A stretch of 64,000 nucleotides of DNA from positions 248,001 to 312,000 of the forward strand of contig JAQTQB010000003.1 of the NCBI GenBank assembly GCA_028712475.1. Direction: 5' to 3'. The notes under the pieces are model-generated. The model did no database searches. It worked only from the letters and a program-made list of their open reading frames with translations, and was not told the DNA's origin. This DNA comes from Verrucomicrobiales bacterium (GTDB lineage Bacteria; Verrucomicrobiota; Verrucomicrobiia; Limisphaerales; UBA11358). Of this stretch, positions 36,812-45,135 are shown piece after piece. Made by a program: the position numbers and the translations under genes. The first letter of the stretch is position 1. Every line of letters begins with the position of its first letter.

Positions 36812-39349
36812 TCAACATGATGCGTGGCTTGCCGCGCCGGTGCGCAGCGAAGGCGGGTGCGCGGGTTGCCGCAACGGAGCGCGGGCTTCATCCCGCTTCA
36901 ATGTCGTCGTTGGAGAATTGTTTGGAATTGAAAGCGGCTCGTTCTTTGATTGCTTGAACGCTGCGCGCCTTTGCGCAAGTTCGCGTCGCGCCGCCACGAT
37001 CTGGCCCAGGACGATCCCGCCGTCGTTGGCCGGCACGCGCTGATGCCAATACGGCTGAAAATGTTCCTCGCGCAACCGCCGCACCGTGCGCTCTGTCAGG
37101 TAACGATTCTGAAAACAGCCGCCGCTCAACAGAACCCGTGGCTGGCCGGCATGCTTCGCAATCCTGACAATCCCCTCGACCAGCGCGTTATGAAACTTCG
37201 CGGAAATTTCAGCCACCGGAACGCCGCTGTTCGCATCCGCCAGAATCGAAAGAATCATCAGCGACCAGTCCAGGACGGGCGCCGGGTGACGGGTGATGAG
37301 CGGCAGCGTGTAGCACGCGTCCGTAGCGACGCCGCCGAGCGCGAATTCCAGTTCCATCGCCGGCTGGCCTTCAAACCCCATCCGGTGCCGCAGGTTGACC
37401 AGCGAGGCGACCGCATCAAACAAACGCCCCATGCTGGAGGTTGATGGTGAATTCAGCCGCCGCTGCAACATTCCCTTCAAGGTGACCATCTCAATCGGCG
37501 GCATTTCCCGGAGCGGTGGCAGATGGTTCATTTCAAAAACCGCCTCGCCATACAATTCATAGAGCAATCCCAGCGCGGCGCGGCGCGGTTCTTTCACCGC
37601 CTTGTCACCGCCGGGCAGACGGAATGGACGCAGATGCGCGACGCGTTCGACCTGCTGGTCCGTGACGAGGAAAAATTCCCCGCCCCAGATGGCGCCGTCC
37701 AGGCCGCAGCCCGTGCCATCCCACGAAACACCGAGCGCGGGCGGCGCAATTTCATTTTCCGCCAGGCACGAAAGGACGTGGGCGACGTGGTGCTGCACGC
37801 CAACAACGCGATTGCCGGATTCGCGGGCGAATTTGGTCGAAAGATAATCCGGGTGCAGATCGGCGGCGATGATTTCAGGCCTGGCTTCGTAGAGCTTTTC
37901 GAAATCCGAAATGACGCGACGAAAGGCGCTGTTTGCCTGCTCGGTTTCCAGATCGCCGATGTGCTGGCTGATGAAAACATTTTCGCCGACGGCCAGCGCC
38001 ACGGAATTTTTCATGTGCGCGCCCACCGCCAAAATAATTTCGGAGTGCGGCGTGCGGCGTGCGGAGTTGGTTTCAACCTCGCCGGCTCTTTCATTCCGCA
38101 ATCCGCGCTCCGCAATCCGCACTTGAACGGGCAGCGGCGCGTAGCCGCGGGCGCGGCGCAAAACCATTTCACGGTCGAGCATCACGCGCGCGATGGAGTC
38201 GTCCACATGGCGGACGATGCGGCGGTTGTGGACGAGAAACACATCGGCGATGCCGCCCAGACGCTCAAGCGCTTCATGCTCATCAATGCAAATCGGCTCG
38301 TCGGTCAAGTTGCCGCTTGTCGCAATGATGGGGAAACCAAGTTCCGCCATCAGCAAATGATGCAGCGGATTGGATGGCAGCATGACGCCGAGGTTGGGAT
38401 TGCCGGGAGCGACGCTGTGCGCAAGCGCGGATGGAGGATGGAGGATGGAGGATGGCTGGCGGCGCAACAGCACAATCGGCGCTTCCGGCGAACGCAGCAG
38501 GCGCTCTTCCAAAGGCGACACTTCGCAAACGGCCTTCACGCTTTTCAGCGACGGGAACATGAGCGCCAGAGGTTTTTCTTCCCGATGTTTGCGCTCGCGC
38601 AGGCGTCCAACGGCAGCTTCATTGCGCGCGTCCACCATCAGATGAAAACCGCCGATGCCCTTGATGGCGACAATCCGGCCGCGAACGATGGCGCGGGCGG
38701 CGGCGAGCAACGCCTTGTGGCCGCCCAGCACAGCCTCGCCATCTGGACTCCACAATTCCAGATGCGGTCCGCAGACCGGGCAGGCGTTCGGTTGTGCGTG
38801 AAAGCGGCGATTGAGCGGGTCTTGATATTCAGCCCGGCAGTCCGGGCACATTTCAAACTGGTTCATCGAAGTGTTCGCGCGGTCGTAGGGCAGGGCCTCG
38901 ATGATGCTGAAGCGGGGACCGCAATTCGTGCAGTTCGTGAACGGATAGCGATGGCGCCGGTTTGCCGGGTCGAGAATCTCGCGCAGGCAATCGGGGCAGG
39001 TGGCGCTGTCCGGCAAAACAAAGGCTGTTTTTGCGCCGGCGGATTCGCTCGTGCGGATGGCAAAGCCTTCGTAGCCCGCCATGTCAAGCCACGTTGGTTC
39101 CAAACTTTGAATGAAACTGCGCGGCGGCTTTTTTGACTCGATTTGGAGGAGAAAGCTCGTGAGCGCGGTCCGGCCGCCTTCGGCTTCGATGACAACACCC
39201 TGCGGCGAGTTTTGAACCCAGCCTTGCAGGCCGAGTCCGGTCGCCAGCTTGAAGACAAACGGGCGAAAGCCCACGCCCTGCACCGCGCCGCGGACGGCGA
39301 GTTTCAGCCGCGCTCCAGCGGCAGTCATCATGCTTCTGGATGTTTTCAT
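36812..39349 (-). CDS. hypF: carbamoyltransferase HypF
   Basis: 845 residues, slightly over the usual length of about 760. Domains in order: acylphosphatase (VRGAVQGVGFRPFVFKLA), two zinc-finger pairs (CPDCLREILDPANRRHRYPF, CPDCRAEYQDPLNRRFHAQP), YrdC-like (GIGGFHLMVDA, FPIIATSGNLTDEPI) and Kae1-like (GVQHHVAHVLSCLAE, GVSWDGTGCGLDGAIWGGEF, LLSGGCFQNRYLTE). It makes the carbamoyl group that HypE converts to cyanide. Extra length comes from repeat-derived inserts: a palindrome near 38042-38122, a 7-bp tandem at 38429-38455 and a C-terminal tail (KRDEARAPLRQP...) from another palindrome. The conserved domains are intact. Confidence 0.95.
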   Translation of the reverse strand: MKTSRSMMTAAGARLKLAVRGAVQGVGFRPFVFKLATGLGLQGWVQNSPQGVVIEAEGGRTALTSFLLQIESKKPPRSFIQSLEPTWLDMAGYEGFAIRTSESAGAKTAFVLPDSATCPDCLREILDPANRRHRYPFTNCTNCGPRFSIIEALPYDRANTSMNQFEMCPDCRAEYQDPLNRRFHAQPNACPVCGPHLELWSPDGEAVLGGHKALLAAARAIVRGRIVAIKGIGGFHLMVDARNEAAVGRLRERKHREEKPLALMFPSLKSVKAVCEVSPLEERLLRSPEAPIVLLRRQPSSILHPPSALAHSVAPGNPNLGVMLPSNPLHHLLMAELGFPIIATSGNLTDEPICIDEHEALERLGGIADVFLVHNRRIVRHVDDSIARVMLDREMVLRRARGYAPLPVQVRIAERGLRNERAGEVETNSARRTPHSEIILAVGAHMKNSVALAVGENVFISQHIGDLETEQANSAFRRVISDFEKLYEARPEIIAADLHPDYLSTKFARESGNRVVGVQHHVAHVLSCLAENEIAPPALGVSWDGTGCGLDGAIWGGEFFLVTDQQVERVAHLRPFRLPGGDKAVKEPRRAALGLLYELYGEAVFEMNHLPPLREMPPIEMVTLKGMLQRRLNSPSTSSMGRLFDAVASLVNLRHRMGFEGQPAMELEFALGGVATDACYTLPLITRHPAPVLDWSLMILSILADANSGVPVAEISAKFHNALVEGIVRIAKHAGQPRVLLSGGCFQNRYLTERTVRRLREEHFQPYWHQRVPANDGGIVLGQIVAARRELAQRRAAFKQSKNEPLSIPNNSPTTTLKRDEARAPLRQPAHPPSLRTGAASHASC
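38042..38122. repeat. imperfect palindrome inside hypF
   Basis: Repeated gtgcggc units (gagtgcggcgtgcggcgtgc) face repeated complementary units (ccgcaatccgcgctccgcaa). They encode the insert around NERAGEVETNSARRTPHSE before the Kae1-like domain. Confidence 0.65.
38429..38455. repeat. 7-bp tandem repeat inside hypF
   Basis: GGATGGA is repeated almost four times (27 bp). On the coding strand this gives QPSSILHPPSA in the YrdC-like domain. Confidence 0.8.
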
Positions 39350-39479
39350 TCGACGTCTTAAGTGTGCGCCAGCTTCTTAAAAAGCCTTCATCACCGGTTG
39401 CCAATTGTTGCGCAGGAATTGTCAAAAATTGGAGGGCGGACGGCTGGAGGAAGTGCGATTACTCATAGGCAGGGTTCCC

Positions 39480-39821
39480 ATGCATGAAGTTGCGATCATG
39501 ACCGAAGCGGTGCGGATGGCGGTGGACGCCGCCAAGTCCGCCGGCAAAAGCCGCGTGACCGGACTGCGGCTGCGCATCGGCAGCTTGAGCGGTGTCGTGC
39601 CGGACGCCATGCGGTTCGCGTTCGACGTGGTGTGTCACGACACCATCGCAGCGGGCGCGTGGCTGGAGATTGAAGCGGTGCCGGCAGCCTGCTGGTGCGC
39701 AACCTGCCGGACGGAGTTTGAATGCGCGGACTTTTTTAACGAATGTCCCCGGTGCCACGATGTCAGCGGCGAGTTGCGGCGCGGGCGCGAGCTGGATATC
39801 GCCGCCGTGGAAATGGATTGA
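39480..39821 (+). CDS. hypA: hydrogenase nickel-insertion protein HypA
   Basis: 113 residues from ATG 39480, chosen because HypA requires the N-terminal MHE (here MHEVAIMTEAV) for nickel binding. The zinc site is two CxxC pairs: CWCATC and CPRC (NECPRCHDVSGELRRGRELD). RVTGLRLRIGSLSGVVPDAM is also conserved. It hands Ni to the large subunit with HypB. It is divergent from hypF; 39350-39479 should hold both promoters, but I could not identify boxes there. Confidence 0.95.
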   Translation: MHEVAIMTEAVRMAVDAAKSAGKSRVTGLRLRIGSLSGVVPDAMRFAFDVVCHDTIAAGAWLEIEAVPAACWCATCRTEFECADFFNECPRCHDVSGELRRGRELDIAAVEMD

Positions 39822-39915
39822 ATCTTTGACTGTGGCAGCCAACGTGAGCCGGCCCTGGTTCAATCCGGAAAAAGATGGAGCGGACTCGCGTCCGCTGCTG
39901 CGAGGAAATAATTTT

Positions 39916-40698
39916 ATGTGTCAAGAATGTGGCTGCGGCAACGGCGGGGGCGGCGTGAAAACCGGCGCTCACCCGCACGAACATGAACAACATCACGCGC
40001 ATGAGCATGGCCACGGGCTTCACGATCACGGCCATTCGCACGGCAGGCAAATGGTGAATCTCAACCGCTCGTTGATGGAGAAAAACGACTTGCTGGCCGG
40101 GCGCAACCGGGGATTTTTCCGCGCCAAGAAACTGCTCGTGCTGAACGTCGTCTCCTCGCCCGGCTCTGGCAAAACCACTTTCATCCGTGAAACGGCGGCG
40201 CAACTCGCCGGACGTCTGCGCATGGGCGTGATTGTCGGCGACCTGGCCACGGACAACGACGCGGCGCGGCTGAAGACCGCCGGAATTCCCGTGGTGCAGA
40301 TCACCACCGGCACGGTCTGTCATCTGGACGCGGACATGGTCGCCAGGGCGGCGGCGCAGCTTGACCTCGACAAGCTCGACGTGCTGGTGATTGAAAATGT
40401 CGGCAATCTCGTCTGCCCGGCAGACTATGATTTGGGCGAAGATTTGCGCGTGGTGCTGCTGTCCGTCACCGAGGGCGAAGACAAGCCGCTGAAATATCCG
40501 CCGATGTTTCATTCCGCCAACGTCGCGATTGTGACCAAGAACGACATGGCGTCCGCCGCCGGCTTCAACCGCGAGCTGGCGCTGGCCAGCCTGCAACGCG
40601 TGAGTCATCACGCGCAGGTTTTTGAATTATCAGCCAAAACAGGAGAAGGCATGAAGCCGTGGCTGGATTTTCTGGTGCAGCGGCGGGCGGCCGTCTGA
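39916..40698 (+). CDS. hypB: hydrogenase nickel GTPase HypB
   Basis: 260 residues from ATG 39916. The N-terminus MCQECGCGNGG has the CxxCGC high-affinity Ni site. A histidine-rich stretch of about 25 residues follows (HPHEHEQHHAHEHGHG), suggesting Ni storage. The GTPase part has the P-loop SSPGSGKTTFIRE, VGDLATDNDAARL, TGTVCHLDADMV, VIENVGNLVCPADYDLG and VTKNDMASAAGF. It follows hypA by 94 bp in the same direction. An in-frame frame extension upstream overlaps hypA and is rejected. Confidence 0.96.
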   Translation: MCQECGCGNGGGGVKTGAHPHEHEQHHAHEHGHGLHDHGHSHGRQMVNLNRSLMEKNDLLAGRNRGFFRAKKLLVLNVVSSPGSGKTTFIRETAAQLAGRLRMGVIVGDLATDNDAARLKTAGIPVVQITTGTVCHLDADMVARAAAQLDLDKLDVLVIENVGNLVCPADYDLGEDLRVVLLSVTEGEDKPLKYPPMFHSANVAIVTKNDMASAAGFNRELALASLQRVSHHAQVFELSAKTGEGMKPWLDFLVQRRAAV

Positions 40699-40782
40699 TT
40701 GTTCAGACCAGCATAAAGCCGGGCGGGGAGTCGAAAATTCCCGCGCTTGTCGCGCCCGCCCGCTTGCTGCAAACTTTGCGCC

Positions 40783-43700
40783 ATGCCGAGCGACGCCACG
40801 TTTGAATTATTTGAAAAGGAACTGAACCGTCTCGTTGAATCCTTCGGCAAACGCCTCGCGGAACTCAAGCAGCCCGGCTACGCCGAAGCCCAGTTGCGCG
40901 ATGATTTTCTGAACCCCTTCTTCCGCGCGCTCGGCTGGGACATGGAGAACCGCGCCGGTCTCATCCAGAAGGAACGCGAAGTGGAGATTGAGAGCGCCAC
41001 GCAGATTGGCGGCGGACGCAAGCGCGCAGATTATTTTTTCCGCACCGACAAGCGCGACCGCTTCGTGTGCGAAGCCAAAAAGCCCGCCGAGGAACTTTCC
41101 GCCCGCTACGCCTTCCAGACCAAACGCTACGCCTGGAACAAACCGGTTCCGCTGGGCGTCCTCACCGACTTTGAGGAGATGAAGATTTATGTCGTCGGCA
41201 GCCGCCCCTATCTCGACGAACCGCATGTGGGCGAATGGAAGCACTGGAACTTCCGCCAATACCCGCTTGTCGCCCGCGAACTCTGGGATTTGCTCGCGCG
41301 GGATAAAGTCGCCGCCGGGAGCATTGATCAAGCCATCGAAGCCCTTCCCAAACGCCCCGCCGGCAAAGGCAAAGCCAGACAACAGTGGCTCATCAAACCT
41401 GACCGCACGCGCGCGCTGGACGTCGAGTTTCTCAAGTTCCTTGATGAGTCCCGCCGTGATCTCGCCTCCGACATCTACAAAAACAACGACCATGGCGAAC
41501 TGGCCGAGGACAACAGGCTCACTGAATTCTGCCAGCGCATCATTGACCGCATCCTCTTTCTCCGCATCTGCGAAGACCGCGACATTGACACCGGCACCAC
41601 CTTGCAAAGCATCGTCGAAACCTGGCGCAAGAATTCTGATCTTGTAGGAGACGACGTGAGGAGTCTCAAACTGGAAAAAGAGGGAAAAAGTCAGAGACTC
41701 GTCACCTCGTCTCCTGCAAGTTTGTGGCGTCGTGTCGTAGATCATTTCCGCGCGCTCGACCGCCGCCCGCCCACGCACGTCCCTTTTTTCAACGGCAACC
41801 TCTTCAAGCCGCATGACAGCGAAAAGTTGATTGTCGGCGATGAATGGCTCGCCGGGTTCATCGGCGAATTGAGCGCGGATGAATCGCCCTACCTCTTCAG
41901 CGAAATCCCCGTGGAAATTCTCGGCAGCGTCTATGAACGCTTCCTCGGCAACGTCGTGCGCCCGCACGGCAAGGGCATCACCGTCGAACCCAAGCCCGAA
42001 GTCCGCAAGGCCGGCGGCGTCTATTACACCCCGCGCTACATCGTGGATTACATCGTCGAGCAGACCGCAGGCAAGTTGCTGGATGCGATTGCGGGCGGAG
42101 CGCCGGTCTCCGACCCGGCACGAACCGAGGTGAACACCAGCGCGCCGGATCGGAGATCGGCGCTCCGTGACTTCGAGCAGCGCACCGCCGCCCTCCGCCT
42201 GCTTGATCCCGCCTGCGGTTCAGGTTCATTTCTCATCCGTGCGTTCGAGCGCGTATGCGAACACTGGCAGAAGCGTTTGACGGCTGATCTCCGTAGCAGC
42301 CGACGTGAGTCGGCTCAAACTAATCCGGCCACCGAGGACAGTCAGAGCCGACTAACGTCGGCTGCTACCAGGGATTGGCAGAAGAAACACCGCGCTCTCT
42401 GCTGGGTGGATGACCGAACCGGCGACGTCCACCTGACCGTGGAACTCAAACGGAAAATCCTCACGCAAAACATCTACGGCGTGGATTTGGACGCCGCCGC
42501 CGTGGAAGTCACCCAGCTCTCGCTCTACCTCAAGATGCTGGAGAACGAGAACCGCACCACCCTCCAGCGCCAGCGCGAACTGCTGGCCGACGAGGCCGAC
42601 ATCGCCCTGCTGCCGCCCTTGCAGGACAACATCAAGTGCGGCAACTCCCTCATCGCCTCCGATTTCTCGATGATGTCCGAAGACCTCGTGCGCGTTCACG
42701 CCTTCGACTGGCCGGTGCAATTCGCGCCCATCATGAAAGCCGGCGGCTTCGACGCCGTCATTGGCAATCCGCCTTACTTGGCCGGACGCGAATGGACTGA
42801 ATCACTTTGGGAACAACGTCCTTATTTTTTGAGCAACTACAGTTGCATGACCGACCAATATGATTTGTATGCTCTGTTTATTCAGAAAGCGGTTTTGCTC
42901 ACAAAGAAAGCGGGAATGTGGGGTTTCATCACTCCCAACACTTGGCTCAACAACGAACACTACACAGACCTGCGCGAATGGTTGGTCGAGAAAACCGAGA
43001 TTCGACAAATTGGAGATTATCGAGATGTTTCGGTCTTTGATGGGGCGACGGTTTTGCCCATCATCATCATCGCCTCGCCAAAAGATAAGCCAGATGGGAA
43101 CACGGTTTGCCGGATTGAGAAATTCTCAAGTCCCAACCAGTCAACGCAGATGGAAACATCGGTCAGTGTTTGGCGGCAATTTCCCGGACTCGTTTTCAAC
43201 GTATCATTGTCGCATCGCGAATTGCCAGTTCTCAAAAAAATAGAACTGAAAGCAAAACCGCTCGGTGATTCTTGCGATGCACGCTTTGGCGTAAAAGTTT
43301 ATCAGCGTGGAAAGGGGAAGCCGCCGCAAAGCGGCAAAGAGGCGGAACAAAAACTTTACGAAGCCGACAGTAAACGTGGTCGGGATTATCACCTTTACCT
43401 TTGGGGCGAGCATGTTACTCGCTGGCATATTTCTCATGGACAAACTTGGTTGAAGTATGGCCCACATCTTGCAGAACCAAGAACGATTGAGCTTTTTGAA
43501 GGGCCTCGCGTGTTGGTTCGCAGAATCGTCGGTGAACGACTTGTTATTTGTCCGACGGCAGAAACACTTATCGCTGATCAGTTGCTCCACACGGTTAAGC
43601 CAAGAACCTCGAATCTTGACTATCGTTTCCTTGCTGCTGTTCTCGGCAGTTCATCCGTGGCTTACTATTTTCGCAAGCGTTTCAATCGCACGGAAAAAAC

Positions 43701-43974
43701 ATTTCCTGAAATTCGAGTGGCAGAACTTTCTGCGCTTCCAATTCCTGTGCTTGATTTGAAAAAGCCCGCCGACAAATCCCGTCACGACAAGCTGGTGATG
43801 CTGGTGGACAAGTTACTGGGCTTGATGCCAAAGCTGCGCGCGGCCACGGCGGAATCGGAAAAGGCGGTGCTGCAAAACGCCGTCACCGCCACCGACCAGC
43901 AAATAGACGCGCTGGTGTATGAACTTTACGGTCTGACGGAAGAGGAAATCAAACTGGTGGAGGGTGGCCAATGA
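40783..43974 (+). CDS. type IIG restriction-modification enzyme (Eco57I-like), with three in-frame palindromes
   Basis: 1063 residues from ATG 40783. The N-terminal nuclease has RADYFFRTDKRDRFVCEAKK, a D-(13)-ExK arrangement (Asp83, Glu97, Lys99). The adenine-methylase domain shows LLDPACGSGSFLIRAF (SAM site, about 474) and IGNPPYLAG (catalytic NPPY, Asn662). A C-terminal target-recognition region ends AVLGSSSVAYYFRKRFN and a DQQIDALVYELYGLTEEEI tail. A single chain would cut and methylate. Palindromes at 41641-41720, 42097-42166 and 42293-42368 are translated in frame between conserved blocks, which may or may not be tolerated. The 3' end (about 213 bp) is duplicated at 44196-44420. It splits the hyp genes from hox. 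Confidence 0.88.
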   Translation: MPSDATFELFEKELNRLVESFGKRLAELKQPGYAEAQLRDDFLNPFFRALGWDMENRAGLIQKEREVEIESATQIGGGRKRADYFFRTDKRDRFVCEAKKPAEELSARYAFQTKRYAWNKPVPLGVLTDFEEMKIYVVGSRPYLDEPHVGEWKHWNFRQYPLVARELWDLLARDKVAAGSIDQAIEALPKRPAGKGKARQQWLIKPDRTRALDVEFLKFLDESRRDLASDIYKNNDHGELAEDNRLTEFCQRIIDRILFLRICEDRDIDTGTTLQSIVETWRKNSDLVGDDVRSLKLEKEGKSQRLVTSSPASLWRRVVDHFRALDRRPPTHVPFFNGNLFKPHDSEKLIVGDEWLAGFIGELSADESPYLFSEIPVEILGSVYERFLGNVVRPHGKGITVEPKPEVRKAGGVYYTPRYIVDYIVEQTAGKLLDAIAGGAPVSDPARTEVNTSAPDRRSALRDFEQRTAALRLLDPACGSGSFLIRAFERVCEHWQKRLTADLRSSRRESAQTNPATEDSQSRLTSAATRDWQKKHRALCWVDDRTGDVHLTVELKRKILTQNIYGVDLDAAAVEVTQLSLYLKMLENENRTTLQRQRELLADEADIALLPPLQDNIKCGNSLIASDFSMMSEDLVRVHAFDWPVQFAPIMKAGGFDAVIGNPPYLAGREWTESLWEQRPYFLSNYSCMTDQYDLYALFIQKAVLLTKKAGMWGFITPNTWLNNEHYTDLREWLVEKTEIRQIGDYRDVSVFDGATVLPIIIIASPKDKPDGNTVCRIEKFSSPNQSTQMETSVSVWRQFPGLVFNVSLSHRELPVLKKIELKAKPLGDSCDARFGVKVYQRGKGKPPQSGKEAEQKLYEADSKRGRDYHLYLWGEHVTRWHISHGQTWLKYGPHLAEPRTIELFEGPRVLVRRIVGERLVICPTAETLIADQLLHTVKPRTSNLDYRFLAAVLGSSSVAYYFRKRFNRTEKTFPEIRVAELSALPIPVLDLKKPADKSRHDKLVMLVDKLLGLMPKLRAATAESEKAVLQNAVTATDQQIDALVYELYGLTEEEIKLVEGGQ
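41641..41720. repeat. gtagcagcc-family palindrome (copy 2) inside the restriction-modification gene
   Basis: Arms cttgtaggagacgacgtgag and the complementary-type ctcgtctcctgcaag with gagtctc / gagactc inside. Translated as DLVGDDVRSLKLEKEG... near residue 287, in a region between the nuclease and methylase domains. Confidence 0.82.
42097..42166. repeat. ggagcgccgg-family palindrome inside the restriction-modification gene
   Basis: Arms ggagcgccggtctccgaccc and the complementary-type ggatcggagatcggcgctcc. A better-preserved copy is at 57205-57271. Translated as GAPVSDPARTEVN... near residue 439, just before the SAM-binding motif. Confidence 0.85.
42293..42368. repeat. gtagcagcc-family palindrome (copy 3) inside the restriction-modification gene
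   Basis: Arms gtagcagccgacgtgagtcg and the complementary-type gactaacgtcggctgctac. Translated as RSSRRESAQTNPATEDSQSR near residue 504, between methylase motifs I and the LTQNIYGVD block. Confidence 0.88.
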
Positions 43975-44195
43975 AAACGCCAACGGCGTTTCGTCCTTCA
44001 GCCCAGGGTTGCCCGCGCCGGGCGGGCTACCCTGGGTGTGCGGTTGTTAATTCTCCCCAACCACAACGTGGTTGCGTCCTCGGGCGCGCGCCCGAACGCC
44101 ACAACCGCGTTGCGGTTGAAAATCATTTTGATTCGTTCACCCAGGGTAGTCGCTCCGCGCCAACCCTGGGCTGGATGACGTTGCCCCGTTGGGGC
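43975..44195. repeat. compound palindrome between the two methylase 3' ends
   Basis: Outer arms agcccagggttgcccgcgcc...ctaccctggg and the complementary cccagggtag...ccaaccctgggct. An inner hairpin ccacaacgtggttg/ caaccgcgttgcgg and a cgggcgcgcgcccg core lie within. Another small hairpin gccccgttggggc abuts the right duplicate. Confidence 0.8.
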
Positions 44196-44420
44196 AAGCC
44201 CGCCGACAAAGCGCGTCACGACAAGCTGGTGGTGCTGGTGGACAAGCTGCTGGGTTTGATGCCCAAGCTGCGCGGACCTTCCGGTCGGGCACCCTCGGAA
44301 TCGGAAAAGGCCGTGCTCCAAAACGCCGTCACCGCCACCGACCAGCAAATAGACGCGCTGGTGTATGAACTTTACGGTCTGACGGAAGAGGAAATCAAAC
44401 TGGTGGAGGGCGGCCAATGA
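44196..44420 (+). pseudogene. duplicated 3' end of the restriction-modification gene
   Basis: This 225-bp stretch encodes KPADKARHDKLVVLVDKLLG... ending EEEIKLVEGGQ-stop. It matches 43762-43974 closely, with scattered substitutions and a 12-bp insertion giving GPSGRAPS. It could be read from ATG 43971 through the intervening palindrome (149 residues), but that would lack every functional domain. Its TGA overlaps ATG 44417 of the next, broken gene. This right copy therefore probably preserves the original end of the methylase transcription unit. Confidence 0.85.
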
Positions 44421-44430
44421 GTGTCACGAC

Positions 44431-44602
44431 CTCCCTCACCCCGGCCCTCTCCCCAAGGAGAGGGAGAACCGTTCGCCGCGTCTTTGGAAATACCCGCGAC
44501 TGGATTTGCCAGAAGGTGATCCGCGAATCAGAAATCGGGATTGCGGAAATCCTCTCCCCGGGGGAGAGGACACAGGTGAGGGCGAGCGTTAAACATTCTT
44601 GA
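44431..44602. repeat. ccctctcccc-type palindrome with 5-bp target duplication
   Basis: Arms ctccctcaccccggccctct and the complementary-type cccgggggagaggacacagg-tgagg. The element is bracketed by direct repeats ACGAC at 44426-44430 and 44603-44607. It contains an in-frame stop (TGA 44600-44602) for the gene it interrupts. Confidence 0.82.
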
Positions 44603-44668
44603 ACGACAGCCACGCATGAAACCATCCAACTCACGCCCGAAGAAATCGCCCTTGTCCAAGGCGCGTAA

Positions 44669-44759
44669 GGTAGGGCGCGTCACTCCGTGCGCGCCGTTGG
44701 GGCGAACCCGTGCGCGTCTGTTGGCAGGCGGCGGCGCGCACGGAGTGACGCGCCCTACC
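44669..44759. repeat. ggtagggcgcg-family palindrome inside the broken gene
   Basis: A near-perfect 91-bp inverted repeat: ggtagggcgcgtcactccgt-gcgcgccg and the complement cggcgcgcacggagtgacgc-gccctacc. A second copy with a degenerate left arm is at 61877-61971. Confidence 0.92.
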
Positions 44760-45135
44760 AATCTCCGCCATGAACACCGCGCGTGGTTGCACACTGAACT
44801 CCCCACCCAACTGGAACGCGACACGTCGCTCACTCCCGAATGGGTCGCGGAAAGCGTGGTGTGGGAAGTGGAACGTTTTCTCAAAGCCGATCTGCCCGCC
44901 AATTTTGTCGAACGGCTCGCCGCCAAGGCGTATTATTGCTACGAGCGCCACCGGCAGTTTCACAAATTGCTGAACGGTGCAGGCAACCGGGGACGCGAGG
45001 CGCTGTTTATGTTCATGCGCCACTGGACGGCAGCCTGGTTGAAGCGCGAGCATTACGCGCTCCATAAAAAACTGCCGTGGTCATTCGGCAACGGCCAGCG
45101 CCTGCCGTTGTGAAGCCCAGGCTGATTGGGGCGGG

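Larger units (their letters stand above)
44417..45113 (+). pseudogene. small unknown gene broken by two palindromes
   Basis: The original gene can be rebuilt. ATG 44417 overlaps the methylase stop and reads MSVTT. The 177 bp that separate the two ACGAC copies (44426-44430 and 44603-44607) are an inserted palindrome. After it the same frame reads ATHETIQLTPEEIALVQGA. A second palindrome (about 44666-44759) shifts frame and adds a TAA. The frame then continues NLRHEHRAWLHTELPTQLER through to GNGQRLPL at 45113. Removing both gives an uninterrupted protein of about 140 residues. The body is helical and Trp/His-rich (YYCYERHRQFHKLL, FMRHWTAAWLKREHYAL), with no family I recognise. An ORF from ATG 44616 still covers the body, with a repeat-derived start. 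Confidence 0.75.

Noticed and set aside
37523..39136. 537-residue open frame on the plus strand opposite hypF
   Set aside because: hypF has clear domains throughout; the antisense frame is a codon-bias shadow with no recognisable motifs.
43971..44420. 149-residue ORF after the methylase
   Set aside because: It reads through a palindrome into the duplicated methylase end; no independent domain.
44417..44602. 61-residue ORF overlapping the methylase duplicate
   Set aside because: Apart from its first five codons it is a translation of a palindrome, explained by insertion into the broken gene.
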